From Verrucomicrobiia bacterium (GTDB lineage: Bacteria > Verrucomicrobiota > Verrucomicrobiia > Verrucomicrobiales > Akkermansiaceae): a stretch of 64,000 nucleotides of DNA. The position numbers and the translations under genes are program-made. The notes under the pieces are model-generated. The model was not told the DNA's origin. It worked only from the letters and a program-made list of their open reading frames with translations, and did no database searches. Below, piece by piece: positions 43,989 to 52,591 of this stretch (position 1 is its first letter; each line of letters begins with the position of its first letter). The DNA is taken from contig JAUIJB010000007.1 of the NCBI GenBank assembly GCA_030430455.1, positions 1-64,000 of the forward strand, read 5' to 3'.

Positions 43989-44683
43989 ATGAGCTGGTGG
44001 CACCCGGCCACTTCGCGCGACGGCAGGCACGTGGCCGACCGCTCCGGCAAACAGATCCGGGTCGCCGACCTTCAAAGCGACGAAGTCCTCCGCCGCCTGC
44101 CGCTGGCCCGCGGACGGGGATTCCCGGGCGGGTGGTCACCCTGCGGACGCTACCTCTGCTACGGGGCTTATGGTGACCGTGACCCCATCAGCCTGCTGCT
44201 CGCCGACTTGAAGACGCGCCAGGTGAGCCAGCTCTCCGGGGCAGCTTCACCATGGCGGACTGGTGCCGCGACGGCACCCGGATTGTCGTCGACCACCGAA
44301 GCCCCGGAAGCCGCGGCCTCTGCCTGTTCGAATCCGCGGGACTCGGCGACCTCGTGGCGGAGCCGCCGCGGGGCAAGCCCGATCCGAACCTCGTCGCGGG
44401 CCTGGTTCGCCAGCTCGGCGACGACTCCTTCCGCATCCGCGAGGCGGCTTCGCGCATGCTCCCGGAAATCGGCCGACCCGCAGTGGATCCCCTGCGGGAG
44501 ACCCTCGAGAATCCCGATTCCGGACAGGATCTGAATCTGAGGGCACGGAAACTCCTCGACCGGATCGAAGCGGAGCCCCGCTTTGACGGCTGGACCGCGA
44601 TGCCCGGCATGCCCGGAGTCGCCTACTTGGCGTTCGGCGTCGACTCGTGCAGCCGGCAGACGTTGTTCTCGAGCTTGGTGTAA
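43989..44683 (+). pseudogene. Frameshifted remnant of a TolB/WD40-like propeller plus HEAT-repeat protein
   Basis: Two reading frames continue one protein. The first (from ATG 43989) encodes two propeller blades: HPATSRDGRHVADRSGKQIRVADLQ and WSPCGRYLCYGAY ending LLLADLKTRQVSQLSG. Near 44240 the reading must shift to another frame to continue SFTMADWCRDGTRIVVDHRS, and then LVRQLGDDSFRIREAASRMLPEIGRPAVDPLRETLENPDSG, a HEAT-type repeat common in Planctomycetes and Verrucomicrobia. The N-terminal blades expected of such proteins are missing, and the second frame runs into the end of the convergent lyase gene. A disabled, truncated gene is the simplest reading; a programmed frameshift is less likely. 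Confidence 0.6.
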
Positions 44684-46125
44684 TCGACGAACTCCCGCGG
44701 GTCGGTCCGGTTGAGGCACTCCTCGAGGTTGGTGTAGCCATCCTCGTCCGGGTCGGCCGCGTGGTCCCCGCCGTCGGCGGGATCGAGGCCATGAGCCGCC
44801 TCCCACGCGTCCGGCATCCCGTCGCGGTCGGCGTCGGCCGGGGCCTTCGCACCCTTCAGCTCGGGCCACCCGCCGACCTCCGACGGGTGGTCGATGATCC
44901 CGCCGGTCTTCTCCCGGACCGACCCGACCACGCGGCGGTCGACGGCGTCGCGCCGCGGCAGGCTGGCACCGCCGGTGGCGAGCACCCGCTCATGGGCCTC
45001 GCGCGGGGACTCGGTGAGGACCGGCCCCGCCTCGAACGGCTTGTCCTGCTTGTAGCGGCGGATCGTTTCCCGGTCCCAGTCCGGGTCGAAGCGGACCACG
45101 CTCCAGTCATCCGTGATCCGGCGTCCATCGTACATCGTGTCGTCGAAGAACGCGCGGTTGTGGGACGAGCCGGTCGAGTAGGCGATCCCGTTGTCCCTCG
45201 AGTCCGGCCCCGGCACCAGGGAGTTGCCGACGTAGTTGAGCCTGGTGACGCTCTCCTTGTCGGCGTTGTAGCCGGCATGGCCGCCGCCCCAGTTGTAGAT
45301 CACGTTGTTGCGAAAATCCAGCAGCAGGCCGTCGGGGTCCTTGTCGTGCGGGTTCGAGTCGTAGTTCCCGGGCCGCGGGTTGCGCCCGCGGTTGTGGGCA
45401 TAGAGGTTGTGGAGGAAGCTGTAGCGCGCCCCGCCCGTCCCCCGGATCAGCGACCCGTAGCCGTGGTCCTTCGGGTTCAGCGCCTCGGTGATGAAGCACC
45501 ACTGCACCGTGACGTCGGTCAGCGTCGGCAGCTTGGTCGAGGCGGAAAGGACCTCGTCCTTGCTCCAGCTCGCCGAACAGTGGTCGACGACGATGTTCCG
45601 GCCGCGGCCGATGCTGATCGCATCGCCGCCGTCGCCCTGCTCGCCGAGGCGGCAGCGCAGGTAGCGGACGACCACGTCGTGGGTCCCGATGCCGAGGGTT
45701 CCCCCGCGCAGGCAGATGCCGTCGCCCGGCGCGGTCTGGCCGGCGATGGTGATGAAGGGCTCGCGCAGGGACAGGCTGCCGGCCAGCTCGATCGTCCCGG
45801 AGACCTCGAACACCACGGTGCGCGGGCCCTCCTGGCCGACCGCCCAACGCAGGCTGCCCTCGCCCTTGTCGTTGAGGTTGGTGACGTGGAGCACCCGCCC
45901 GCCGCGGCCACCCTTGGAGTGGGCCCCGAAGCCCTCCGCGCCGGGGAACGCGGGGATGCGCTCCGCCGCGGCGGGTCCGGCTGCCAGCAGGAGGCAGGAC
46001 GCCGCGGTGACCCGGGCAAGCAGTCCCCGCAACTCATGGGAGCGGGCCGTGAGGCTCCGACGCTTCAACGGACGGGATGGGCCTTGTGGATTCGGTCGGA
46101 TGCTCATGATCGTGTCCGGGTTCAT
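44623..46125 (-). CDS. Secreted pectate lyase (PL1-like)
   Basis: A 500-residue lyase, the fifth in the window. A long basic N-region precedes the hydrophobic signal core (GLLARVTAASCLLLAAGPAAA, ending about residue 54). The helix begins IPAFPGAEGFGAHSKGGRGG, with VDHCSASWSKDEV for calcium and NLYAHNRGRNPRPGN for the catalytic Arg. The C-terminal EF-hand-like segment is DADRDGMPDAWEAAHGLDP/DPDEDGYTNLEECLNRTDP. The ATG at 46107, six codons later, is an equally good start. Lacking the added sandwich of the tandem lyases, it most resembles the compact lyase at 15857-17347. It is downstream of the transporter gene on the same strand. Confidence 0.88.
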   Translation of the reverse strand: MNPDTIMSIRPNPQGPSRPLKRRSLTARSHELRGLLARVTAASCLLLAAGPAAAERIPAFPGAEGFGAHSKGGRGGRVLHVTNLNDKGEGSLRWAVGQEGPRTVVFEVSGTIELAGSLSLREPFITIAGQTAPGDGICLRGGTLGIGTHDVVVRYLRCRLGEQGDGGDAISIGRGRNIVVDHCSASWSKDEVLSASTKLPTLTDVTVQWCFITEALNPKDHGYGSLIRGTGGARYSFLHNLYAHNRGRNPRPGNYDSNPHDKDPDGLLLDFRNNVIYNWGGGHAGYNADKESVTRLNYVGNSLVPGPDSRDNGIAYSTGSSHNRAFFDDTMYDGRRITDDWSVVRFDPDWDRETIRRYKQDKPFEAGPVLTESPREAHERVLATGGASLPRRDAVDRRVVGSVREKTGGIIDHPSEVGGWPELKGAKAPADADRDGMPDAWEAAHGLDPADGGDHAADPDEDGYTNLEECLNRTDPREFVDYTKLENNVCRLHESTPNAK

Positions 46126-46274
46126 TCCTTCCAGCGCGGCGGACCGCCACTCCCCTGGCAAGGCCGCTTCGGGCCGACACGTGCGGATACGATCCCCCCC
46201 TCCCGCTGTTTCAATCATGACAGGTGATGCCTGCTCCCGACCGTGTCGAGTCCGGTCATTCTCCGACATCCGCA

Positions 46275-47681
46275 TCAGCCCCCGGCCTGCGCCCTCCGCC
46301 TCGCCAGCTCCTCGCGGATCTCGGGCTCGAGGCGCTCGAAGCGGCCGTAGAAGAGCACCGGGATGGTCGCCAGGGCGAAGCAGATCGCCGGCAGCCAGAC
46401 GATCGACAGGCGGATTCCGGCGAGCGCCGGCTCGGCCTGCGCCACGTTCGGCACGTAGCCGGTGGCGTCGAGGATCCACAGCGGGATCGCCCCGCCGAGG
46501 CCGGCACCGGCCTTGAGGCAGAAGGCCGCGCCGACCGCGGTCAGCAGGCCCGCGGCGCGGATGCCGGTCTTCCAGTCGCCGTAGTCGACGCTCTCCGACA
46601 GCACCGAGAAGGGCATCGCCATCGCCATGCCGCTGAACAGGAAGCCAAGCGTCCAGCCGGTCATCACCACGGCCAGCGAGGGCTCGCCGCGCATGCCCAG
46701 GTGGAGGACCAGCTGGCCGACCACCATGCCGACCAGGCCGATCGCCCAGGCCGTTCGCTTCGAGGTCCAGCGGCACATCCACGGCAGCAGGAAGGCCGTG
46801 CCGAGCGAGACGAAGTCGAGCGCGAAGGCGGTCGACACCAGGTCCTTGCGGCCCAGCGAATACTCGAAAAAATACGGCACGGTGGTCACCCGCGCGATGA
46901 AGCCGATCCAGAACAACAGGCTGCTGATGAAGATGATGATCCACGGCCAGTTGCCGCGCAGCGCGCCGAAGGTGCCGAGGATCGGCTGCGGCTTGTGCTC
47001 GACCGGCACGGTCTCGCGCAGGTTGCGGAAGGCGACCAGGTAGAGCAGCACCGAGCCGACGGCGTAGATCGGCAGGGTCAGCAGGTAGCCGCGGCGCTCG
47101 TCGCCGCCACCGAGCAACTCGACGAGCGGCAGCGCCGACAGGTTCACGATCAGGACGCCGAGCTTCGACCCGAACATCCGGAAGGCGGTCAGGGTGACGC
47201 GCTCCTGCGGGTTCGGCGTGAGGGCGGAGAGGATGGAGGTGACCGGCGTGTTGATGCCGGTGTAAATGATACTACAAATTACGTAGGTAATTCCCGCGTA
47301 CCAGATCTTGCCCTGCTCGCCGATGTCGGGCACCGCGAAGACCAGCACGCCGAAGAACGCGTAGGGCAGGCACAACCACAGGAACCACGGCCGGCTCTTG
47401 CCGAAGCGGCTGCGCGTCTTGTCGAAGATGATCCCCCAGATCGGCGCGTCGATCGCGTCGATCCATCGGGCGATGCCGATGATGAAGCCCGCCGCCACCG
47501 CGCTGATGCCGGCGACGTCGGTGTAGAACTTCGGCAGGTATCCGGCGATGATGAAGGTGAAGACGAGCTGGCCGGCGACGTCGCTGGCGGCGTAGCTCAT
47601 GCGGACGGTCATCGAGGTCCGCCCGTTTCCCGCCGGATCGCCCGGCGGCTGGTCCCCCGCCTCGCTTGCTGGCTCACTCAT
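46275..47681 (-). CDS. GPH-family (MelB-like) sugar:cation symporter
   Basis: A 468-residue major-facilitator carrier with about 12 helices. GPH landmarks are visible: YAASDVAGQLVFTFIIAGYLPKFYTDVAGI in helix 1-2, ARWIDAIDAPIWGIIFDKTRSRFGKSRPWFLW (the loop with the family D-x(n)-D and R-x-G-K-x-R-P), and SVDYGDWKTGIRAAGL late in the protein. It should import a mono- or oligosaccharide with Na+ or H+. The start overlaps the oxidoreductase stop (ATGA at 47678-47681). A short patch of A/T-ending codons (47260-47300, VICSIIY) stands out from the otherwise GC-rich codon use. Confidence 0.88.
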   Translation of the reverse strand: MSEPASEAGDQPPGDPAGNGRTSMTVRMSYAASDVAGQLVFTFIIAGYLPKFYTDVAGISAVAAGFIIGIARWIDAIDAPIWGIIFDKTRSRFGKSRPWFLWLCLPYAFFGVLVFAVPDIGEQGKIWYAGITYVICSIIYTGINTPVTSILSALTPNPQERVTLTAFRMFGSKLGVLIVNLSALPLVELLGGGDERRGYLLTLPIYAVGSVLLYLVAFRNLRETVPVEHKPQPILGTFGALRGNWPWIIIFISSLLFWIGFIARVTTVPYFFEYSLGRKDLVSTAFALDFVSLGTAFLLPWMCRWTSKRTAWAIGLVGMVVGQLVLHLGMRGEPSLAVVMTGWTLGFLFSGMAMAMPFSVLSESVDYGDWKTGIRAAGLLTAVGAAFCLKAGAGLGGAIPLWILDATGYVPNVAQAEPALAGIRLSIVWLPAICFALATIPVLFYGRFERLEPEIREELARRRAQAGG

Positions 47682-48766
47682 CGCGGAAACAGGCGGCTGA
47701 GCTTGTGGCGGGCGAGCACCTCGCGGACCTTGACCGGTTGGCCGGAGGCGGCGGCCTCGTCCATCGCCTGCATCAGCGCCACGGTGACGATGCCCTCCCC
47801 GGCGTCGGGCCGGGGCTTCTCGCCGCGCCCGAGGCAGCGGGCGAAGTAGTCGATGTAGTTCTGGTACTCGCCGGCGTGGTGCGAGTGGCCGCCGAAGCGG
47901 AAGTAGTGGTCGTCCTGGTCCTCGAAGGTCTCGACCGCCGAGCGGCCGCCGGCCTTGTAGGCGTAGCGGAGGTCGTAGTAGTCGCCCTGGCTGACCCCCT
48001 CGGTGCCGCGCAGCACGCAACTCATGTTGCTGTCGCGGGCGGTCGGCACGACCGGGCCCGAGTAGGCCCCGCTGACCCGCGCGACGCGGCCGTCGGCGTC
48101 CTTCATCACGAACTGGAAGGTGTCGGCGTGGACCAGGCCGTGCTTTTTGCCGTTCGGGCTGCGCATGGCATAGCCGCTGACCTCGGTGATGCGGGGGAGG
48201 TACCAGCGGATGAAGTCGACCGGGTGGCTGAGCCCGCCGTAGAGCCACTTGAAGCCGGCCTCGCGCGCCCAGGGCTTGTCGAGGAACCAGCGGTGGTCGG
48301 CGTTGTAGCAGGCCTCGACGCAGTAGAGCTCGCCGAGGATGCCCTGCTCGAAGTGCTCGCGCTGGCGCGTGAAGGGGGCGAAGAAGCGCGAGCTCTGGCC
48401 GACCATCACCTCGCGACCGCTCTTCTTGACGGCGTCGAGGACCTTGCGCGCCGAGTCGAGGCAGTCGATGAAGGGCTTGGTGCAGATGACGTGCTTGCCG
48501 GCGGAAAGCGCGCGGATGACGTGCTCGGCGTGGAGGTGGTCGGGCGTGTAGATCCCGACCACGTCGACCTTCGGGTCGGCCAGCAGGGCGTCGTAGTCGG
48601 TGGTGAAGGCCTTCGTCGGCAGGCCGAACTCGGCGAGCCGCTCGCGGCCAAGGGCCTCGTTGACGTCGCAGAGCCCGGCGACCCGCCAGCGCGGGCTGCC
48701 GAGACCGGCGGAAATGATGCTGCGCCCCTCGCCGAGGCCGAGGACACCGAGACCGAGTTTTTTCAT
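47678..48766 (-). CDS. Gfo/Idh/MocA-family oxidoreductase
   Basis: A 362-residue cytoplasmic NAD(P)-dependent dehydrogenase. The N-terminal Rossmann fold has GVLGLGEGRSII and VDVVGIYTPDHLHAEHVIRALSAGKHVICTKPF (the family EKP-like motif reads TKP). The C-terminal alpha/beta domain contains YGGLSHPVDFIRWY with the catalytic-type histidine. No signal peptide is present. It probably oxidises or epimerises an imported sugar or uronate derivative. The gene is divergent from the beta-helix gene across 153 bases and is translationally coupled to the transporter that follows it. Confidence 0.88.
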   Translation of the reverse strand: MKKLGLGVLGLGEGRSIISAGLGSPRWRVAGLCDVNEALGRERLAEFGLPTKAFTTDYDALLADPKVDVVGIYTPDHLHAEHVIRALSAGKHVICTKPFIDCLDSARKVLDAVKKSGREVMVGQSSRFFAPFTRQREHFEQGILGELYCVEACYNADHRWFLDKPWAREAGFKWLYGGLSHPVDFIRWYLPRITEVSGYAMRSPNGKKHGLVHADTFQFVMKDADGRVARVSGAYSGPVVPTARDSNMSCVLRGTEGVSQGDYYDLRYAYKAGGRSAVETFEDQDDHYFRFGGHSHHAGEYQNYIDYFARCLGRGEKPRPDAGEGIVTVALMQAMDEAAASGQPVKVREVLARHKLSRLFPR

Positions 48767-48919
48767 GAAGCTTGGGTTTGGGGACCCGCCGCGAGCGGGG
48801 CTGCCGGACGGGGCTTCATCCACTGCCATCTGGGCACGGCCGAATCCAGACCAATCCGGGACACCGCGAGACATGAATTCCCCTTTTCCTGCAGCGGCGC
48901 AGCCTTCATCAATCTTCCC

Positions 48920-50794
48920 ATGATGCCCCGACTGCTGCCCATGACCCTGCTGAGCGGCCTGCTTGCCGCCGCCAACCCGGCTGGTGCCGTCGAGTTCCAC
49001 GCCGCACCTGACGGATCGCGGACCGGGGAAGGCACCGCCGCCGACCCGCTGACGCTGATGGACGCCCAGCGCAAGGCGCGCGAGTTCCGCCGGCTGTCGG
49101 AGGAGGTCCTCGACGAGCCGGTGAAGATCGTTCTCCACGGCGGCCGCTACGCCCTCGACCAGCCGTGGTATGTGCGGCCGGAGGATTCGGGCAGCGAGGC
49201 CAGCCCGACGGTCTTCGAGCCCGCCGGCGGCGAGCCGGTGGTGTTCTGCGGCGGGGTGGCGGTCGACGGCTGGAGCCAGCTCCGGGAGCCGGTCCCCGGC
49301 CTGCCCGAGGCCGCGCTCGGCAAGGTTTTCGTCGCCGACGCGCCCTTCGTCGGCGGGCGGCCGCGCGAGTTCCGCCAGCTGTGGGTCGGCGACGCCAAGG
49401 CGGTGCGCGCCCGCACGCCGAACGCCGGCGAGCTCGATCGCGTGCTGACCTGGAACGTGGACGAGGAAGTCACCACCATCCCGGCGCGGGAGGGGATCGA
49501 CGGCGACCTGCGCGCGCTCGAGTTCGTGATCTACCAGCAGTGGGAGATCGCCGTGCTGAGGGTCAGCGAGTTCGAGCCCGAGGGCGACCACTTCCGGGTC
49601 CGCTTCCACCAGCCGGAGAGCCGCATCCAGTTCGAGCACCCCTGGCCGGCGCCGATCATGACCGACGAGCACCGCGCGCCCTACTACCTGCAGAACGCGC
49701 TGTGCCTGCTCGACTCGCCGGGCGAGTGGTTCCACGACCAGGTCGCCCACAAGATCTACTACTGGCCCCGCGAGGGCGAGGACCTCGGGACCGCCGTCGT
49801 GCCGGTCCAGGAGACCCTCCTCGACGTTGCCGGCACGCTCGACCGGCCGGTCGAGCACGTCCACTTCAAGGGCCTGCATTTCAAGCACACGGCGTGGATG
49901 CGGCCGGCGCTGTTCGGCCACGTCCCGCACCAGGCCGGCATGCAGATGACCGAGGCCTACAAGATGCTGCCGCCCGGGACGCCCGAGAAGGCGGCCCTCG
50001 AGAACCAGGCCTGGGTCGAGCGCCCGCCGGGGGCGGCGCGGGTCTGGGCCGGGCACGACATCCGCTTCGAGCGCTGCCGCTTCGAGCACCTCGCCTCCGC
50101 CGGGCTCGATGCCGAGCACGGCCTGCGCCGGCTCGAGGTCGAGGGCTGCGTGTTCCGCGACATCGCCGGCAGCGGACTGCAGCTCGGCCGCTTCCAGGAC
50201 GGCGGCATCGAGACCCACATGCCCTACCAGCCGGCCGACGACCGCGAGGTGTCCGCCGGCCTGCGCATCGCCAACAACCTGATCCACGACTGCGCCAACG
50301 AGGACTGGGGCTGCATCGGCATCGCCGCCGGCTACGTCCGCGAGTCGCTGATCGAGCACAACCACATCGACGACCTGCCCTACTCCGGCATCAGCCTCGG
50401 CTGGGGCTGGACCCGGCTGACCACCGCCCAGCGCGACAACCGGGTGCGCGCCAACCGCATCACCCGCATCGGCCGGATCCTCTACGACTGCGCCGGCGTC
50501 TACCACCTGTCGGCCTCGCCCGGCACCTGGATCACCGAGAACCACGTCGGCGAGGTCATCATGAGCCCGTGGATCGCCCGCCCCCACTGGGGCCACCTCT
50601 ACCTCGACGAGGGCTCGTCCTACGTCACCGTGAAGGACAACTGGACCGCCACGGAGAAGAAGATCCTCAACAACAACGGCCCGGCCAACACCTACGAGAA
50701 CAACGGCCCGCACGTCTCGGAGGAAATCCGTGACGGCGCCGGTTTGCAGGAGCCGTTCCGCGACCTGCTCGAGCTGTTGCCGGAGTCCGACTGA
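48920..50794 (+). CDS. Secreted right-handed parallel beta-helix protein (GH141-like)
   Basis: A 624-residue secreted protein. After a signal peptide (about 1-23), VEFHAAPDGSRTGEGTAADPLTLMDAQRKARE and VKIVLHGGRYALDQPWYVRPEDSG form the typical entry to beta-helix enzymes. The helix coils include VHFKGLHFKHTAWM, IRFERCRFEHLASAGLDAEHG, LRIANNLIHDCANEDWGCIGIAAG and LIEHNHIDDLPYSGISLGWGW. This general layout is that of GH141, whose founder removes alpha-L-fucose from rhamnogalacturonan II; other beta-helix families share the fold, so the activity is uncertain. It is followed 48 bases later by the DUF5060 gene, presumably in one transcript. Confidence 0.7.
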   Translation: MMPRLLPMTLLSGLLAAANPAGAVEFHAAPDGSRTGEGTAADPLTLMDAQRKAREFRRLSEEVLDEPVKIVLHGGRYALDQPWYVRPEDSGSEASPTVFEPAGGEPVVFCGGVAVDGWSQLREPVPGLPEAALGKVFVADAPFVGGRPREFRQLWVGDAKAVRARTPNAGELDRVLTWNVDEEVTTIPAREGIDGDLRALEFVIYQQWEIAVLRVSEFEPEGDHFRVRFHQPESRIQFEHPWPAPIMTDEHRAPYYLQNALCLLDSPGEWFHDQVAHKIYYWPREGEDLGTAVVPVQETLLDVAGTLDRPVEHVHFKGLHFKHTAWMRPALFGHVPHQAGMQMTEAYKMLPPGTPEKAALENQAWVERPPGAARVWAGHDIRFERCRFEHLASAGLDAEHGLRRLEVEGCVFRDIAGSGLQLGRFQDGGIETHMPYQPADDREVSAGLRIANNLIHDCANEDWGCIGIAAGYVRESLIEHNHIDDLPYSGISLGWGWTRLTTAQRDNRVRANRITRIGRILYDCAGVYHLSASPGTWITENHVGEVIMSPWIARPHWGHLYLDEGSSYVTVKDNWTATEKKILNNNGPANTYENNGPHVSEEIRDGAGLQEPFRDLLELLPESD

Positions 50795-50842
50795 CGCCGC
50801 CCGCCGCCGCGAACCCAACCCGATCACCCGAACCCAACGACC

Positions 50843-52465
50843 ATGACCTTCCGCCTTCTCGCCACCCTGGGCACGCTCGCCCTCGCCGCCAGCCCGCTCC
50901 ACGCCGCCGAGGCCGAGGCGGTCGACGCGCCCGCCTCCGTCGAGCAATGGGGCGTCTTCGAGCTTGCACTCGACGGCCCCAGCGACGGCAACCCCTTCAC
51001 CGAGGTGCGCCTCAGCGCGGTGTTCAGCGACGGCACCAGCACCGTCGAGGTCCCCGGCTTCTACGACGGCGACGGCAGTTACAAGATCCGCTTCAGCCCG
51101 GACACGACCGGGCGCTGGAGCTACGAGACGAAGTCGAACCGCTGGGACCTGACCGGCAGGATCGGCAGCTTCACCGCGACCGCGCCCGGCCCGGACAACC
51201 ACGGCCCGGTGCGGGTCCACAACACCTACCATTTCGCCCATGCCGACGGCACTCCCTACAAGCAGGTCGGCACCACGATCTACAACTGGACCGACACCCC
51301 GGAGGCGGTCCAGCAACAGACGCTGGAGACCCTGGCGGCGGCCCCCTTCAACAAGGTGCGCATGCTGCTCACCCCGCAGCCGACCAGCTACCGCAAGGAG
51401 TTCGCCCCGCCGCGCTTCCCCTACGCCGGGGAGCCGCCGACCGACTGGGACTTCACCCGCTTCAACCCGGAGTACTTCCGCCACTACGAAAAGCGCGTCG
51501 CCCAGCTGCTCGAGCTCGGCATCCAGGCCGACATCATCCTCTTCAACCCCTACGGCCGATTTGGCTTCGGGACGATGGACGACGAGTCCGACGACCGCCT
51601 GGTGCGCTACACCGTGGCGCGACTCGGCGCCTACCGCAACGTCTGGTGGTCGCTGGCGAACGAGTACGACTTCCTGCGCACCAAGACCGAGGACGACTGG
51701 GACCGCCTCGGTGAGCTGGTCCAGGCCTGCGACCCGCACCAGCGGCTGCGCTCGATCCACAACGGCACCCGGATCTACAACCACAACCGGGACTGGGTGA
51801 CCCACGCCTCGATCCAGAACGGCGCCGCGGTCCGGGAGCCCGGCCGGGCCCAGATGTACCGCGACGTGTGGACCAAGCCGGTGGTCTACGACGAGGTGAA
51901 CTACGAGGGCGACGGCCGCTACCGCTGGGCCGCGCTGAGCGGGCGTGACATGGTCCACGCCTTCTGGTGCGGCACGGTCGCCGGCACCTACGTCGGCCAC
52001 GGCGACTACTTCGACACCGAGGTCGAGGACACCTGGACCTCCTTCGGCGGCACGATGAGCGGCGAGAGTTGGAAGCGCCTCGCCTTCCTCCGCAAGGTCC
52101 TCGAGGAGGGCCCGCCGGGCGGCATCGACCCGATCGACAAGTGGCGCGACGTGCGCACCGCCGGGGTTCCCGGGCAGTACTACCTGACCTACTACGGAAA
52201 TCATACACCCGCTGAGTGGTCGCTGGAGCTCTACAGGAACGGCGTGACCGAGGGCCAGCGCTACCGCGCCGAGATCCTCGACACCTGGGACATGACCGTC
52301 ACGCCGGTGGAGGGTGAGCTCGTCACCAAGCAGAAGGACCGCTACCACTTCGTCGATGCCGCCGGCCGCACGGTGAAGCTGCCCGACAAGCCGGGCATCG
52401 CCGTCCGCGTTCGCCGCCTCGGCGACGACGGCAAGCCGACCGAGCTGAGCCTGCCGACGGACTGA
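50843..52465 (+). CDS. Secreted DUF5060 / TIM-barrel glycosidase-like protein
   Basis: A 540-residue protein with a signal peptide (about 1-22) and an N-terminal beta-sandwich of the DUF5060 type (VEQWGVFELALDGPSDGNPFTEVRLSAVF, VPGFYDGDGSYKIRFSPDTTGRWSYETKS). A TIM barrel follows, with YKQVGTTIYNWTDTP, WWSLANEYDF (candidate acid/base Glu) and KPVVYDEVNYEG (candidate nucleophile Glu). DUF5060 plus this barrel is shared with DUF4038/GH140-like proteins, a group that includes an apiosidase acting on rhamnogalacturonan II. The C-terminal beta domain is about 100 residues. The activity is inferred, not proven. A patch of A/T-rich codons (about 52193-52210) is out of character with the rest. Confidence 0.7.
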   Translation: MTFRLLATLGTLALAASPLHAAEAEAVDAPASVEQWGVFELALDGPSDGNPFTEVRLSAVFSDGTSTVEVPGFYDGDGSYKIRFSPDTTGRWSYETKSNRWDLTGRIGSFTATAPGPDNHGPVRVHNTYHFAHADGTPYKQVGTTIYNWTDTPEAVQQQTLETLAAAPFNKVRMLLTPQPTSYRKEFAPPRFPYAGEPPTDWDFTRFNPEYFRHYEKRVAQLLELGIQADIILFNPYGRFGFGTMDDESDDRLVRYTVARLGAYRNVWWSLANEYDFLRTKTEDDWDRLGELVQACDPHQRLRSIHNGTRIYNHNRDWVTHASIQNGAAVREPGRAQMYRDVWTKPVVYDEVNYEGDGRYRWAALSGRDMVHAFWCGTVAGTYVGHGDYFDTEVEDTWTSFGGTMSGESWKRLAFLRKVLEEGPPGGIDPIDKWRDVRTAGVPGQYYLTYYGNHTPAEWSLELYRNGVTEGQRYRAEILDTWDMTVTPVEGELVTKQKDRYHFVDAAGRTVKLPDKPGIAVRVRRLGDDGKPTELSLPTD

Positions 52466-52509
52466 GCGGGTCCGCCTCCAAGTCCGGATCCTGCCGGACT
52501 GATCGCAAC

Positions 52510-52577
52510 GCCGACTTCAGTCGGCCGAGTGGTCCCGGCGGCGCGCTGCGGTGCTTCGGCTGCGGGCTGAAGCCCGC
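52510..52577. terminator. Two short perfect hairpins between convergent genes
   Basis: GCCGACT-tc-AGTCGGC (52510-52525) and GCGGGCT-ga-AGCCCGC (52562-52577) each form a perfect seven-base stem with a minimal loop. They lie in the 126-base gap between the convergent DUF5060 and GH78 genes, where a bidirectional transcription stop is needed. No T-tract is present, so they may instead be copies of a palindromic intergenic repeat. Confidence 0.45.
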
Positions 52578-52591
52578 GGTCCGATGGAGTC

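Noticed and set aside
46126-46944. N-terminal extension of the lyase at 44623-46125
   Set aside because: The extension reads through the transporter gene in another frame; the signal peptide supports the later start.
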